Below are positions 7,747 through 15,456 of a DNA stretch of 36,718 bases, piece by piece. Source of the DNA: Alistipes sp. (lineage in GTDB: Bacteria > Bacteroidota > Bacteroidia > Bacteroidales > Rikenellaceae); assembly GCA_017629035.1 (NCBI GenBank), contig JAGBXX010000033.1, forward strand, positions 1 through 36,718, written 5' to 3'. Both the position numbers and the translations under genes were made by a program. The notes under the pieces were generated by a model that was not told the origin of the DNA, ran no database searches, and saw only the letters and a program-made list of their open reading frames with translations. Numbering within the stretch: the first letter of the stretch is position 1; every line of letters starts with the position of its first letter.

Positions 7747-9273
7747 TTAACGTATTCTAAACTTATAAATCTCACGGCCACGGCTGCCCACAACAACCGT
7801 ATTGCCCACAACCACGGGCGAGGACTCGAAGTTGTTGGCCATCAGCTTCTTATATATTATGCGACCGCTCTCGCCCTCGATCAAGTAGGCATAGCCCGTA
7901 ACATCGCCCGTGAAGATATACATCTTATTATCGGGCGTATAGAAGGCCACGGGCGACGACCATGCGTAGTGGTTGAGTCGTGTGCGATATACAATCTCGC
8001 CCGTAGAGCGGCTTATGGCCACAAAGGTACCTACATCCGAGCTGCCCATGCCACAAATATGGGTGAAGATAAGGCCCTCGCAGTCGCCATGGCCAAGCAG
8101 CGGCGTGGAGAACATACCACCCTCAACAACCTTCTCGGAGCTACCCATCTTGCGACACTTTATCTTGTTCTGCCACACCAGCTCACCAGTCAGGGCGTTG
8201 AGCTTGGTGAAGTGGCAATAGCCAGGGCTCGACTGCTTGTCGACCGACGAGCCAGCATAGAGCATCACGCCATCCTCCTCCTGGGCAACGACAATAGTTG
8301 CATCGGTATCGTCGCCATTGCTGAAGCACCACACAGGCTTCATAGTATTTATATTGGTACACAATATGTTACCACGATTATCGCAGGTAAACAGGTAGTT
8401 TTTATACACCGCTGGCGAGGACTCCATGCCTGGTGCTGAGCCACCCTTGCGGTAGCGCAACTTCGAGTGCATAGTTACCTCTTTGTCAGTTGCCGAGAGC
8501 TTGTAAATAGTACCATTCTCCGAGGCACGAATAACGAAATCATCGACAACAATCACCGAGGCATCGTAGGCACCCCAGCTACGCCATGCCTGATTATCAC
8601 GACCAAAGTAGTTAATGCGCTTATGGTCGAAAATATTGTACACAACAGCGCCAATAGCACCATCACAAGGGATACCCTGGCCTACGTATAGGTTACCATT
8701 TAGGCGTGGGTCGAGCGACACAGACCCCTTGATAGGGTTTTGCCCCTTGAAGGCTTCACGTGAGGGGCGACCACTCTGAAAATCAATGAAATACACATTA
8801 CCACAGAGCGAGCCCACGATAATCTCCTGGCTGCCGAAGTTCGACATAAGCGACTGCGAACGCTCACGCTGAATGGTCATCAGCGAGTCGCTCCACTCCA
8901 CATATACTGGCTGGCCAGTCCATCCCGAGCCACCACCCCACACACCATAGTTAGTCTCACGGCCATCGTAGTCGGTGCGGAAGGTCCACTCGTGCTCAAT
9001 TACCGAGGGGACACTATCAAGCCTACCCGCATAAGGCATGTCACGACGTGGCGAGCCACGAAAGGTGAAGATACCTGGAACATCGGCATAGAGGTCACGA
9101 TGTGAACGCAGATTTGGGTCGGTAATTGTATCAAGAATATCAACTCTATACTCAAGGCCCGACACCGAGTGATAGGTCGTATCGGGTAACTCGTCTGGGC
9201 TCTGAGCCATAGCCACAGAGCTGCAAAGTAGAGCAGATAATGATATTAAAATGTACTGAAATAGTCTCAACAT
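7747..9273 (-). CDS. Exported PQQ-like beta-propeller protein
   Basis: This 508-residue protein has a Sec signal peptide (1-23, cleavage after AMA). The mature part is a series of short blades of the PQQ/BamB type, recognisable as repeats in which a strand such as VYFID, IYKLS, LCTNI or AYLIE is followed by a SGxx or TGEL turn. It should fold into a single propeller in the periplasm. No enzymatic residues are evident, so it may be a scaffold or binding protein rather than a quinoprotein dehydrogenase; none of the hallmark PQQ dehydrogenase features were recognised. It is the first gene of a minus-strand group with the LysM hydrolase. Its promoter box shares a 17-bp inverted repeat with the divergent pyrH promoter. 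Confidence 0.82.
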   Translation of the reverse strand: MLRLFQYILISLSALLCSSVAMAQSPDELPDTTYHSVSGLEYRVDILDTITDPNLRSHRDLYADVPGIFTFRGSPRRDMPYAGRLDSVPSVIEHEWTFRTDYDGRETNYGVWGGGSGWTGQPVYVEWSDSLMTIQRERSQSLMSNFGSQEIIVGSLCGNVYFIDFQSGRPSREAFKGQNPIKGSVSLDPRLNGNLYVGQGIPCDGAIGAVVYNIFDHKRINYFGRDNQAWRSWGAYDASVIVVDDFVIRASENGTIYKLSATDKEVTMHSKLRYRKGGSAPGMESSPAVYKNYLFTCDNRGNILCTNINTMKPVWCFSNGDDTDATIVVAQEEDGVMLYAGSSVDKQSSPGYCHFTKLNALTGELVWQNKIKCRKMGSSEKVVEGGMFSTPLLGHGDCEGLIFTHICGMGSSDVGTFVAISRSTGEIVYRTRLNHYAWSSPVAFYTPDNKMYIFTGDVTGYAYLIEGESGRIIYKKLMANNFESSPVVVGNTVVVGSRGREIYKFRIR

Positions 9274-9300
9274 TGGGGCTTAAGATTAGTGTTTATCTCT

Positions 9301-9456
9301 GCGAAGGTAGTAATTTTATTTCGAACAACCACTATGTTGGGCGCTAATATCGCCATTTTTAGAGCAAAGAGCCGGGTTAATTATAGTTCTTAGCCATGTG
9401 AGATGAAATTAGAGAGCGAAAAAATATGATTTTAATCTAAAAATTACTACCTTCGC
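9301..9456. promoter_or_regulatory. Divergent promoters with identical 17-bp arms
   Basis: Bases 9301-9317 and 9440-9456 are perfect reverse complements. Each arm contains TACCTTCG, a one-base variant of the TAnnTTTG -7 box (minus strand 9302-9309 for the propeller gene; plus strand 9448-9455 for pyrH). The pyrH start follows 37 bases after its box. The AT-rich spacer of about 120 bases contains no ORF. Confidence 0.6.
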
Positions 9457-9492
9457 AACTGATATAGATATTTAACACCCGTATATAAAAAT

Positions 9493-10209
9493 ATGGCAAC
9501 AGCAAAATACAAGAGAATTCTCCTTAAACTCAGCGGAGAATCACTTCAGGGTAAGCAGAATTATGGTCATGACGTAGATGTCTTGCGTGACTACGCAGAG
9601 CAGATTAAGCGCATCGCCGAGATGGGCGTTGAGATAGGCATTGTCATCGGTGGTGGCAACATCTTCCGAGGCATTCAGGGCGCAGGTCGTGGCTTCGACC
9701 GTGTCAAGGGCGACCAGATGGGCATGCTCGCAACGATCATCAACTCGCTGGCACTGCAGTCTGCACTCGAGTCTGTTGGCGTTAAGTGCAAGGTGCTCAC
9801 ATCAATCCGCATGGAGCCTATTGGCGAGTACTACTCTAAGGCTAAGGCTCTGGAGTATCTCGAGGCAGGATATGTCGTAATCATCGGCGGTGGCACTTCA
9901 AACCCATACTTCTCGACCGACACTGCTTCGGCACTGCGTGGTATCGAGATCGAGGCTGAGGTGATGTTCAAGGGTACACGTGTGGATGGCATCTACACCG
10001 CAGACCCCGAGAAGGATCCTACAGCTACAAAGTTCGACACCATCACCTTCGACGAGGTGCTCGCACGTCGACTCAAGGTTATGGACCAGACAGCCTTCAC
10101 TCTCTGCCGTGAGAACCACCTCTCGCTCATAGTATTCGATATGGATACTGTTGGTAACCTCGAGAAGGTTGTTGCTGGCGAGAATATTGGCACGATAGTT
10201 ACTGAGTAG
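9493..10209 (+). CDS. pyrH: UMP kinase
   Basis: This 238-residue bacterial uridylate kinase of the amino-acid kinase fold phosphorylates UMP to UDP with ATP in the cytoplasm. Motifs seen are KLSGES (12-17), IGGGNIFRG (52-60), RMEPIGEYY in the middle, GGGTSNPYFSTD (132-143) and VDGIYTADP (164-172). The length equals the usual bacterial PyrH. It leads the group pyrH-thioredoxin-frr, with gaps of 47 and 32 bases and a strong terminator after frr, so a three-gene operon is likely. Confidence 0.98.
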   Translation: MATAKYKRILLKLSGESLQGKQNYGHDVDVLRDYAEQIKRIAEMGVEIGIVIGGGNIFRGIQGAGRGFDRVKGDQMGMLATIINSLALQSALESVGVKCKVLTSIRMEPIGEYYSKAKALEYLEAGYVVIIGGGTSNPYFSTDTASALRGIEIEAEVMFKGTRVDGIYTADPEKDPTATKFDTITFDEVLARRLKVMDQTAFTLCRENHLSLIVFDMDTVGNLEKVVAGENIGTIVTE

Positions 10210-10256
10210 AAGTCTATCAGAGATACAAATGTATAACTTGAACAAAGAGTAAAACT

Positions 10257-10922
10257 ATGGCAATTGAAAGTAAATACAAGAAGCGTGGCTCTAACCTCTC
10301 GCTAATACTCATGCTTGTACTGCTCATCGTCCTCGTGGTGGTGATCATCAAGTGGCCTTTTGCATCAGCAGCCGAGGAGGTTGTCGAGCAGGTGGCAACA
10401 ACCGAGCAGGTGGCTGCAGAGCCTGAAGCTAATGTGGAGCCTGCAGCTGAGCAGCAGAAGAGCGCCGATGACGATGTCGAGGCAACAACACTCATCAATG
10501 TTGGCGACATGGCTCCCGACTTTACAGTGACAATGCTCGACGGCCGAGAGTACACACTCTCTGAGCTTCGTGGCAACGTGGTTATGGTATGTTTCTGGGC
10601 TACATGGTGTCCTCCATGCCGCCAGGAGCTTGCACACCTCCAGGAGGGTGTCATCGACCACTTTGCAGGCGAAAAACTTGTCGTGCTCCCTATCTCACGT
10701 GGCGAGCAGCGCGAGGTTGTCGAGAAGTTTATTACGGATATGGGCTACACCTTTGGTGTGGGCTTGGATAGCGACCGTGCTATCTACGACCTCTACGCCT
10801 CGAACTACATCCCTCGTACGTTTATTGTCAACAAGCAGGGCAAGGTTGTATACCGCAACGCTGGCTACGACGAGACTATCGCCCAGGAGGTGAATGCCGC
10901 AATCACTAAGGCACTTAAGTAG
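10257..10922 (+). CDS. Membrane-anchored TlpA-type thioredoxin
   Basis: This 221-residue protein has a short basic N-terminus, one transmembrane helix (about 14-32), an Ala/Glu/Val-rich linker (38-78) and a thioredoxin domain of the AhpC-TSA/TlpA group. The active site is WCPPC (117-121) with Cys118 and Cys121, and a cis-proline lies in NYIPRTFIV. With the Cys pair outside the cytoplasm it should carry out thiol-disulfide exchange on exported proteins or in cytochrome c maturation. The partner is unknown. It sits between pyrH and frr, two genes that are adjacent in many bacteria, and reads in the same direction. Confidence 0.9.
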   Translation: MAIESKYKKRGSNLSLILMLVLLIVLVVVIIKWPFASAAEEVVEQVATTEQVAAEPEANVEPAAEQQKSADDDVEATTLINVGDMAPDFTVTMLDGREYTLSELRGNVVMVCFWATWCPPCRQELAHLQEGVIDHFAGEKLVVLPISRGEQREVVEKFITDMGYTFGVGLDSDRAIYDLYASNYIPRTFIVNKQGKVVYRNAGYDETIAQEVNAAITKALK

Positions 10923-10954
10923 TTGACCGAAAAATAATTAAATAAAGAAGAAAT

Positions 10955-11512
10955 ATGGATACTAAGACTATTTTGAACGAGGCAGCTGACCGTATGCAGC
11001 GTGCTGTTGACCACCTTACTGAGGAGTTGCTCAACCTCCGTGCAGGTAAGGCTTCTGTAAACATTCTCAACGGTGTGTTTGTCGACTACTACGGCTCGCA
11101 GACACCAGTATCGGGCGTTGCCAGCGTGACTGTACCTGATGCTAAGACTGTGCTTATCCAGCCATGGGACAAGAATATGATTCGCCTCATTGAGAAGGCT
11201 ATCATCGACTCTAACATCGGCCTCACACCATCAAACAACGGTGAGCACATCCGTCTTACAATGCCACCTCTTACAGAGGAGCGCCGTAAGGAGATCGTAA
11301 AGAAGGTTAAGGCCGAGGGTGAGACTGCACGTATCAGCTTGCGTAACGCACGCCGTGATGCTGTCGAGGCATTCAAGAAGGCTCAGAAGGATGGCATGTC
11401 TGAGGATGAGCAGAAGGATGGCGAGGCACAGGCACAGAAGCTCCTCGAGAAGTACACTAAGCTTATCGACGTAGAGCTCGAGAAGAAGGAGAAAGAGGTG
11501 ATGACTGTGTAG
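10955..11512 (+). CDS. frr: Ribosome recycling factor
   Basis: This 185-residue RRF acts with EF-G to split post-termination ribosomes. The family's LRAGKAS segment (28-34), the conserved GVASVTVPDA-type beta domain, the PPLTEERRKE motif and the RISLRNARRDA helix are all present. The length is exactly that of bacterial RRF. It is the last gene of the pyrH group, 32 bases after the thioredoxin gene. Confidence 0.98.
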   Translation: MDTKTILNEAADRMQRAVDHLTEELLNLRAGKASVNILNGVFVDYYGSQTPVSGVASVTVPDAKTVLIQPWDKNMIRLIEKAIIDSNIGLTPSNNGEHIRLTMPPLTEERRKEIVKKVKAEGETARISLRNARRDAVEAFKKAQKDGMSEDEQKDGEAQAQKLLEKYTKLIDVELEKKEKEVMTV

Positions 11513-11531
11513 TCATACCAAGATATCCAAC

Positions 11532-11570
11532 AAAGGGTAGCCAAGAGATGTTTGGCTACCCTTTTTATTT
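11532..11570 (+). terminator. Rho-independent terminator after frr
   Basis: A 13-bp perfect stem (11532-11544 with 11552-11564) with a short loop runs into a T-rich tract. It ends the pyrH-thioredoxin-frr transcript. Confidence 0.92.
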
Positions 11571-11628
11571 TAATAAGAGAGTGGTTTTCACGAAAATATT
11601 GAGAATTATTCATATTATTTTTTTCGAT

Positions 11629-11663
11629 TTTGCTCGGCGAATTGCTACTTTTTTATAAATTTG
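11629..11663 (+). promoter_or_regulatory. Promoter of aspartate kinase gene
   Basis: TTTG at 11629-11632 and TAAATTTG at 11656-11663 are separated by 23 bases and lie 31 bases before the ATG. This matches the Bacteroidetes promoter pattern with a slightly long spacer. Confidence 0.65.
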
Positions 11664-11694
11664 TAGCGTATAAATCGAAAATATTAGCTGAGCT

Positions 11695-12951
11695 ATGAAA
11701 GTATATAAGTTTGGAGGTGCGTCGGTCAAAGATGCGGCAGGCGTACGCAACCTTTTAGATATTGTTACTGGCGAGAAGGAGCTATTCATCATCGTGTCGG
11801 CCATGGGCAAGACAACAAATGCTCTCGAGGCAGTATTTAGCGCCATGCAGCAGGGCGACGAGGCTACGGCACTTCAGCGCATTGATGAGAGCTACGCCTA
11901 CCACCGCACAATCATCGACGACCTGATGGGCGCTGACCGCACAATCGAGGATGTAGACAACCTCTTTGAGCAGCTGCGCAACATCGTGCGCAACACAATC
12001 TATCGTGCGTCGGATGCAGAGCTCTGGTACGACACCATCGTGGCATTTGGCGAGCTTATCTCAACAACAATCATCTCTAACTACCTCAACGGCCACGGCG
12101 TGGAGAACCGCTGGGTAGATATGCGTCGTGCCTTTCTCACTGAGCAGCGACACAAGGATGCCAACGTAAATCTCGAGGCCACAGAGATACGCCTCAAGCG
12201 TGAGATTGCCAACAGCCCCGTATCGGTATTCGTAGGTCAGGGCTTTATCGGTGGCGCTCCTGACGGCACAACAACAACACTTGGCCGTGAGGGTTCGGAC
12301 TACTCGGCAGCAATCGTGGCAAATGTGCTCGGTGCTGAGTCGATGAGCGTATGGAAGGATGTGGATGGTATTCTCAACGCAGACCCAAAGATATTCCCCG
12401 ATGCACGCAAGATTGAGCGTCTGAACTATATGGATACAATCGAGATGGCATATAGCGGTGCGCAGATCATCCACCCTAAGACCATTAAACCACTGCAGCA
12501 GAAGAACATACCGCTCTACGTGCGTCCATTTGGCAACAAGCACGCAGCGGGCTCAGTGATCACGGGCGATGTGGAGCGTGCCTACGAGCCTATAATGATC
12601 CAGAAGAACAACCAGGTGCTGCTCAAGCTCCACTCACGTGACCTGTCGTTTGTCCTCGAGGAGAAGTTTGCCAAGGTGTTTAACACTCTCGAGAGCCACC
12701 GCATCAAGACCAACATCATCCACAACTCGGCAGTCAACCTCTTCATGTCGGTCGACAGCTCATGGCATATCGACGATGCTATCTTGGAGCTCGAGGCCGA
12801 GGGTTTCGATGTTGAGAAGAGCGAGGATGTAGAGATGGTGACTATACGCTACTACAACGACGAGCTCTATCAGCGCTACGCAGCCTTCGATGAGCGCACA
12901 ATCATCAAGCAGGTTACGCCCCACTCGTTGCGCATCGTGCGCCACAAGTAG
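11695..12951 (+). CDS. Aspartate kinase
   Basis: This 418-residue monofunctional aspartokinase phosphorylates aspartate, the first step towards lysine, threonine and methionine. The N-terminus has KFGGAS (5-10; most relatives have KFGGTS), the kinase core has TTTLGREGSDYSA (193-205) and KDVDGI (221-226), and two ACT-type regulatory domains follow from about residue 305. ACT domains usually give feedback inhibition by an end product; which one cannot be told here. No homoserine dehydrogenase domain is fused. It has its own promoter. No clear terminator is seen before the tRNA promoter. Confidence 0.95.
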   Translation: MKVYKFGGASVKDAAGVRNLLDIVTGEKELFIIVSAMGKTTNALEAVFSAMQQGDEATALQRIDESYAYHRTIIDDLMGADRTIEDVDNLFEQLRNIVRNTIYRASDAELWYDTIVAFGELISTTIISNYLNGHGVENRWVDMRRAFLTEQRHKDANVNLEATEIRLKREIANSPVSVFVGQGFIGGAPDGTTTTLGREGSDYSAAIVANVLGAESMSVWKDVDGILNADPKIFPDARKIERLNYMDTIEMAYSGAQIIHPKTIKPLQQKNIPLYVRPFGNKHAAGSVITGDVERAYEPIMIQKNNQVLLKLHSRDLSFVLEEKFAKVFNTLESHRIKTNIIHNSAVNLFMSVDSSWHIDDAILELEAEGFDVEKSEDVEMVTIRYYNDELYQRYAAFDERTIIKQVTPHSLRIVRHK

Positions 12952-13059
12952 CAGCTATATATCTGCGGCACGACTATTGAGTTTAGGCCGAAATGTCTGT
13001 AGCTGCAGGGGTGCAAATCATTTTTTTTAGCGAAAATTACCTAATTATAAAATTTTTGC

Positions 13060-13067
13060 TATCTTTG
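13060..13067 (+). promoter_or_regulatory. -7 box of the CAU tRNA promoter
   Basis: TATCTTTG is a perfect TAnnTTTG box 20 bases before the tRNA 5' end. No TTTG -33 element is obvious in the T-rich upstream sequence. Confidence 0.65.
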
Positions 13068-13087
13068 CACTCACAATTTAAAGTGCT

Positions 13088-13161
<74 letters not shown>

Positions 13162-13168
13162 CAATATT

Positions 13169-13203
13169 AGGCAGTTACCTCGCAGTAACTGCCTTTTTGT
13201 TTG
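13169..13203 (+). terminator. Rho-independent terminator after the CAU tRNA
   Basis: A 10-bp perfect stem (13169-13178 with 13185-13194) is followed by TTTTTGTTT, eight bases past the tRNA 3' end. Confidence 0.9.
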
Positions 13204-13266
13204 CCCCAATATGGGCTAATCGATCAACTTTCGGTGACGGGTGATGCGATATTTGCGAAAATTAAT

Positions 13267-13274
13267 TAACTTTG
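13267..13274 (+). promoter_or_regulatory. -7 box of DUF5606 gene promoter
   Basis: TAACTTTG fits TAnnTTTG and lies 56 bases before the ATG at 13331. No TTTG is seen at the right distance upstream. Confidence 0.55.
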
Positions 13275-13330
13275 CGCTCGTTAACCCGTTTTTGAAATAA
13301 TTAATGCAAATTTAATAGATACACAAAACT

Positions 13331-13738
13331 ATGGAATTGAAGGATATTTTGGCTATCGCTGGCCAGCCAGGTTTGTACAAGTTTGTTGCACAGTCTATGC
13401 GTGGTGTTATTGTTGAGTCGCTCATCGACGGCAAGCGCATGAACGCATCGGCAACATCGCGTGTAAGCGCACTCACAGAGATCTCTATGTTCACCGAGGG
13501 CGAGGATATCGCTTTGGCCGATGTCTTCACCAACATCTGGAACTACACTGGTGGCAAGCAGGCTATTTCTCACAAGGAGTCTGCCGAGAAGATCAAGGAG
13601 GAGTTTGCTAAGGTATTGCCTGAGTACGATCGTGAGCGTGTACACGTATCGGATATGAAGAAGTGCTTTGCTTGGTACAACACCCTCGTTGAGGCTGGTT
13701 TCACAGAGTTCAAGCTCCCTACTGAGAGCGAGGAGTAG
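13331..13738 (+). CDS. DUF5606 family protein
   Basis: This 135-residue soluble protein starts MELKDILAIAGQPGLYKFV and resembles a Bacteroidetes-restricted family annotated as DUF5606; I recognise the N-terminal pattern but not a function. The first 60 residues look like a small beta-rich domain (IAGQPGLYKF, GVIVESLIDGKR). The rest is helical and acidic, with a WYNTLVEAGF segment near the C-terminus. There is no signal or membrane segment. It stands alone between two terminators, with its own promoter box, so it is probably a single-gene, housekeeping-type transcript. Confidence 0.8.
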   Translation: MELKDILAIAGQPGLYKFVAQSMRGVIVESLIDGKRMNASATSRVSALTEISMFTEGEDIALADVFTNIWNYTGGKQAISHKESAEKIKEEFAKVLPEYDRERVHVSDMKKCFAWYNTLVEAGFTEFKLPTESEE

Positions 13739-13761
13739 TAGCTACAAATCGGTTAGATACT

Positions 13762-13800
13762 AAAAGGGCTGTCCACCTTTGGACAGCCCTTAGTTTTTTA
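13762..13800 (+). terminator. Rho-independent terminator after DUF5606 gene
   Basis: An 11-bp stem (13764-13774 with 13781-13791) precedes a TTTTTT tract. It lies 25 bases past the stop codon and may also separate this gene from the convergent CotH-like gene. Confidence 0.9.
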
Positions 13801-13812
13801 TGTTGGTTGCCT

Positions 13813-15324
13813 CTACTTGCTCGGAATTGACGATGCCTTAACCTTGAAAAAGTTCATAGACGACCCTGCATCGAGAATACGGTAGTCGTAGATGTTACCC
13901 CAACCTGCTGGGCGATCCTTAATCTCGCAATCCTCGTCGGTATCGTTGTCGACATAGTTGCGAATCATAGAGTGCCAGCCATTGATACGGTCAATAGAGT
14001 ACTGGTAGTAGAAGAGGTTGTTAGCTGGGTTGATAAGCTCGTTGAGCGCCTCGACATATATCTTGCGATAGTCGTCGAACTGCAAAATCTTGCCTATGAG
14101 TGGCGACTTGTTCGTGTCACCCCAGTTCAGCGGATCCTGACGACCCGAGTCGCTCTGCACACCGCAGTTGAGCGACGTGCCGAGTGTGTTGTCGTAGTCG
14201 TAGGGGATAAAGAAGAATTTGTAATTGTTCTTATCCGACGAGTTGAAGTATATGTAGTAGTTATTCTGATTATTCCAGTAGTCATCCCACATGCCCACAA
14301 CGACATTCACGGCATAGGTACGCAGCAGCAGACGCACATCGCACACCGAGGCAATCCAGTCGTGGAAATCCTGGCCCGAGCGCTGCTTGACATTCTTAGC
14401 AAACTCTATAAGCTGCTCACGTGCAGCGTTATAATTCTCGATATTTGTCTTAAGCTCGTAGGCGTGGTTCGCTCCCGAGTCGTCGTCGAAGTAGATATCT
14501 GCGTGCTTGATATCGTCGTAGTTGAGGTTAGCGCCCCAGCCACACTTCCAGAGGTTGTGCTTGTGGTCGCCAAAGAGATCTTTACGCTTCTTGATAAACT
14601 TGTCGTCGATAGCCTCGATCTGCTCGTAGATGCCGTAGTATGCTGGCTCCGAGTCGCCCTCTACATGTATCCACAGGCGGCAGTATGAGCTATATGGCGC
14701 TGTCCAGATACCAAAGCGGCGGAAGAGGTCGTAGCAGTATATCTCACGGCAGTAGGCACGGTCATCCTTGTGCCACTTGAGGTGTAGCTTACGCACGTTG
14801 TGCAGCTCGTGGGCATCGTCCTTCTGATACTTGCGCAGGTTGATCATAAAGTGGCAGTGGTGCCAGTCGGCATCATTGCGCTTGTGCATCTCGCCACCAT
14901 TACCCTCGGGACGTCGACGTGAGGTGTTTCCACGCAGGCGCAAACCTGCATCCTCGAAAAAGTACTCCTCGCCCTTAGACTTGTAGTTCACATCGCAGTG
15001 GATATAGGCATTGGTGTTGCTATCACGGTCGTAGGCCGTGAGCAGCTCGTTCCACTGCTGCTCGCTCACCGTAACACGAATCTCGGGCAATGCATTCATA
15101 TCGAATACCCAGTCCAACTCGCCCGCAGCCCACGAGGTGTTGGGATAGTCGTTGTAGAGTGGATCCTCGGGCTCAGGGGTGTTGTTATCATCATCCTTGC
15201 CGTCATCCTTGCCGTCGTCGTTTTGTCCATAGTCCGGGAGGATAAACTCAGGGCCATCGGTACAGCCAGCAAGGCCAAATAGTAGCAGCGATACGAGTAT
15301 AAGTAGTGAAGATAGTCGCTTCAT
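13813..15324 (-). CDS. CotH-like kinase family lipoprotein
   Basis: This 503-residue protein has a lipoprotein signal peptide with lipobox LAGC (Cys21). A low-complexity Asp/Gly/Lys/Asn segment (about 33-50) acts as a spacer. The body matches the CotH family: LRLRGNTSRR (128-137), KLHLKW (179-184), CREIYCYDLFRRFG (192-205) and the FFIPYDYDNTLGTS segment (371-384), where the Asp residues correspond to the metal-binding part of the atypical kinase fold. In spores and some pathogens CotH proteins phosphorylate proteins outside the cytoplasm. Here the target is unknown and activity is inferred only from the fold. It is divergent from the TPR/HTH regulator. Confidence 0.87.
   Translation of the reverse strand: MKRLSSLLILVSLLLFGLAGCTDGPEFILPDYGQNDDGKDDGKDDDNNTPEPEDPLYNDYPNTSWAAGELDWVFDMNALPEIRVTVSEQQWNELLTAYDRDSNTNAYIHCDVNYKSKGEEYFFEDAGLRLRGNTSRRRPEGNGGEMHKRNDADWHHCHFMINLRKYQKDDAHELHNVRKLHLKWHKDDRAYCREIYCYDLFRRFGIWTAPYSSYCRLWIHVEGDSEPAYYGIYEQIEAIDDKFIKKRKDLFGDHKHNLWKCGWGANLNYDDIKHADIYFDDDSGANHAYELKTNIENYNAAREQLIEFAKNVKQRSGQDFHDWIASVCDVRLLLRTYAVNVVVGMWDDYWNNQNNYYIYFNSSDKNNYKFFFIPYDYDNTLGTSLNCGVQSDSGRQDPLNWGDTNKSPLIGKILQFDDYRKIYVEALNELINPANNLFYYQYSIDRINGWHSMIRNYVDNDTDEDCEIKDRPAGWGNIYDYRILDAGSSMNFFKVKASSIPSK
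15191..15214 (+). repeat. Two tandem 12-bp repeats in the CotH-like gene
   Basis: Two exact copies of a 12-bp unit encode a repeated Asp-Asp-Gly-Lys motif in the spacer behind the lipidated cysteine. Such repeats can change copy number in frame and alter spacer length. Confidence 0.75.
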
Positions 15325-15349
15325 AGTAAATAGTATTTATCTTATGGGG

Positions 15350-15357
15350 CAAAGGTA
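15350..15357 (-). promoter_or_regulatory. -7 box of CotH-like gene promoter
   Basis: On the minus strand TACCTTTG is a perfect -7 element 25 bases before the ATG at 15324. Confidence 0.6.
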
Positions 15358-15409
15358 CAAAGATTTTTCGATTATCACTCCCTATGCAGATAAAAAGGGC
15401 ATATATGCC

Positions 15410-15417
15410 TATTTTTG
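15410..15417 (+). promoter_or_regulatory. -7 box of TPR/HTH regulator promoter
   Basis: TATTTTTG matches TAnnTTTG 39 bases before the ATG at 15457. A second match, TATATTTG, lies at 15472-15479 inside the N-terminal coding part and would give a transcript starting near the GTG at 15484. Confidence 0.5.
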
Positions 15418-15456
15418 CGTAGTTAAAGTGTAAAAGTGTTGGCTGATAGTGAAATA

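Noticed and set aside
13252-13274. TTTG at 13252 as -33 element of the DUF5606 promoter
   Set aside because: Only 11 bases separate it from the -7 box; the usual spacing is about 19-21.
13972-14688. 238-codon open frame antisense to the CotH-like gene
   Set aside because: Low-complexity Val/Ile-rich translation, typical of an antisense shadow of a real gene.
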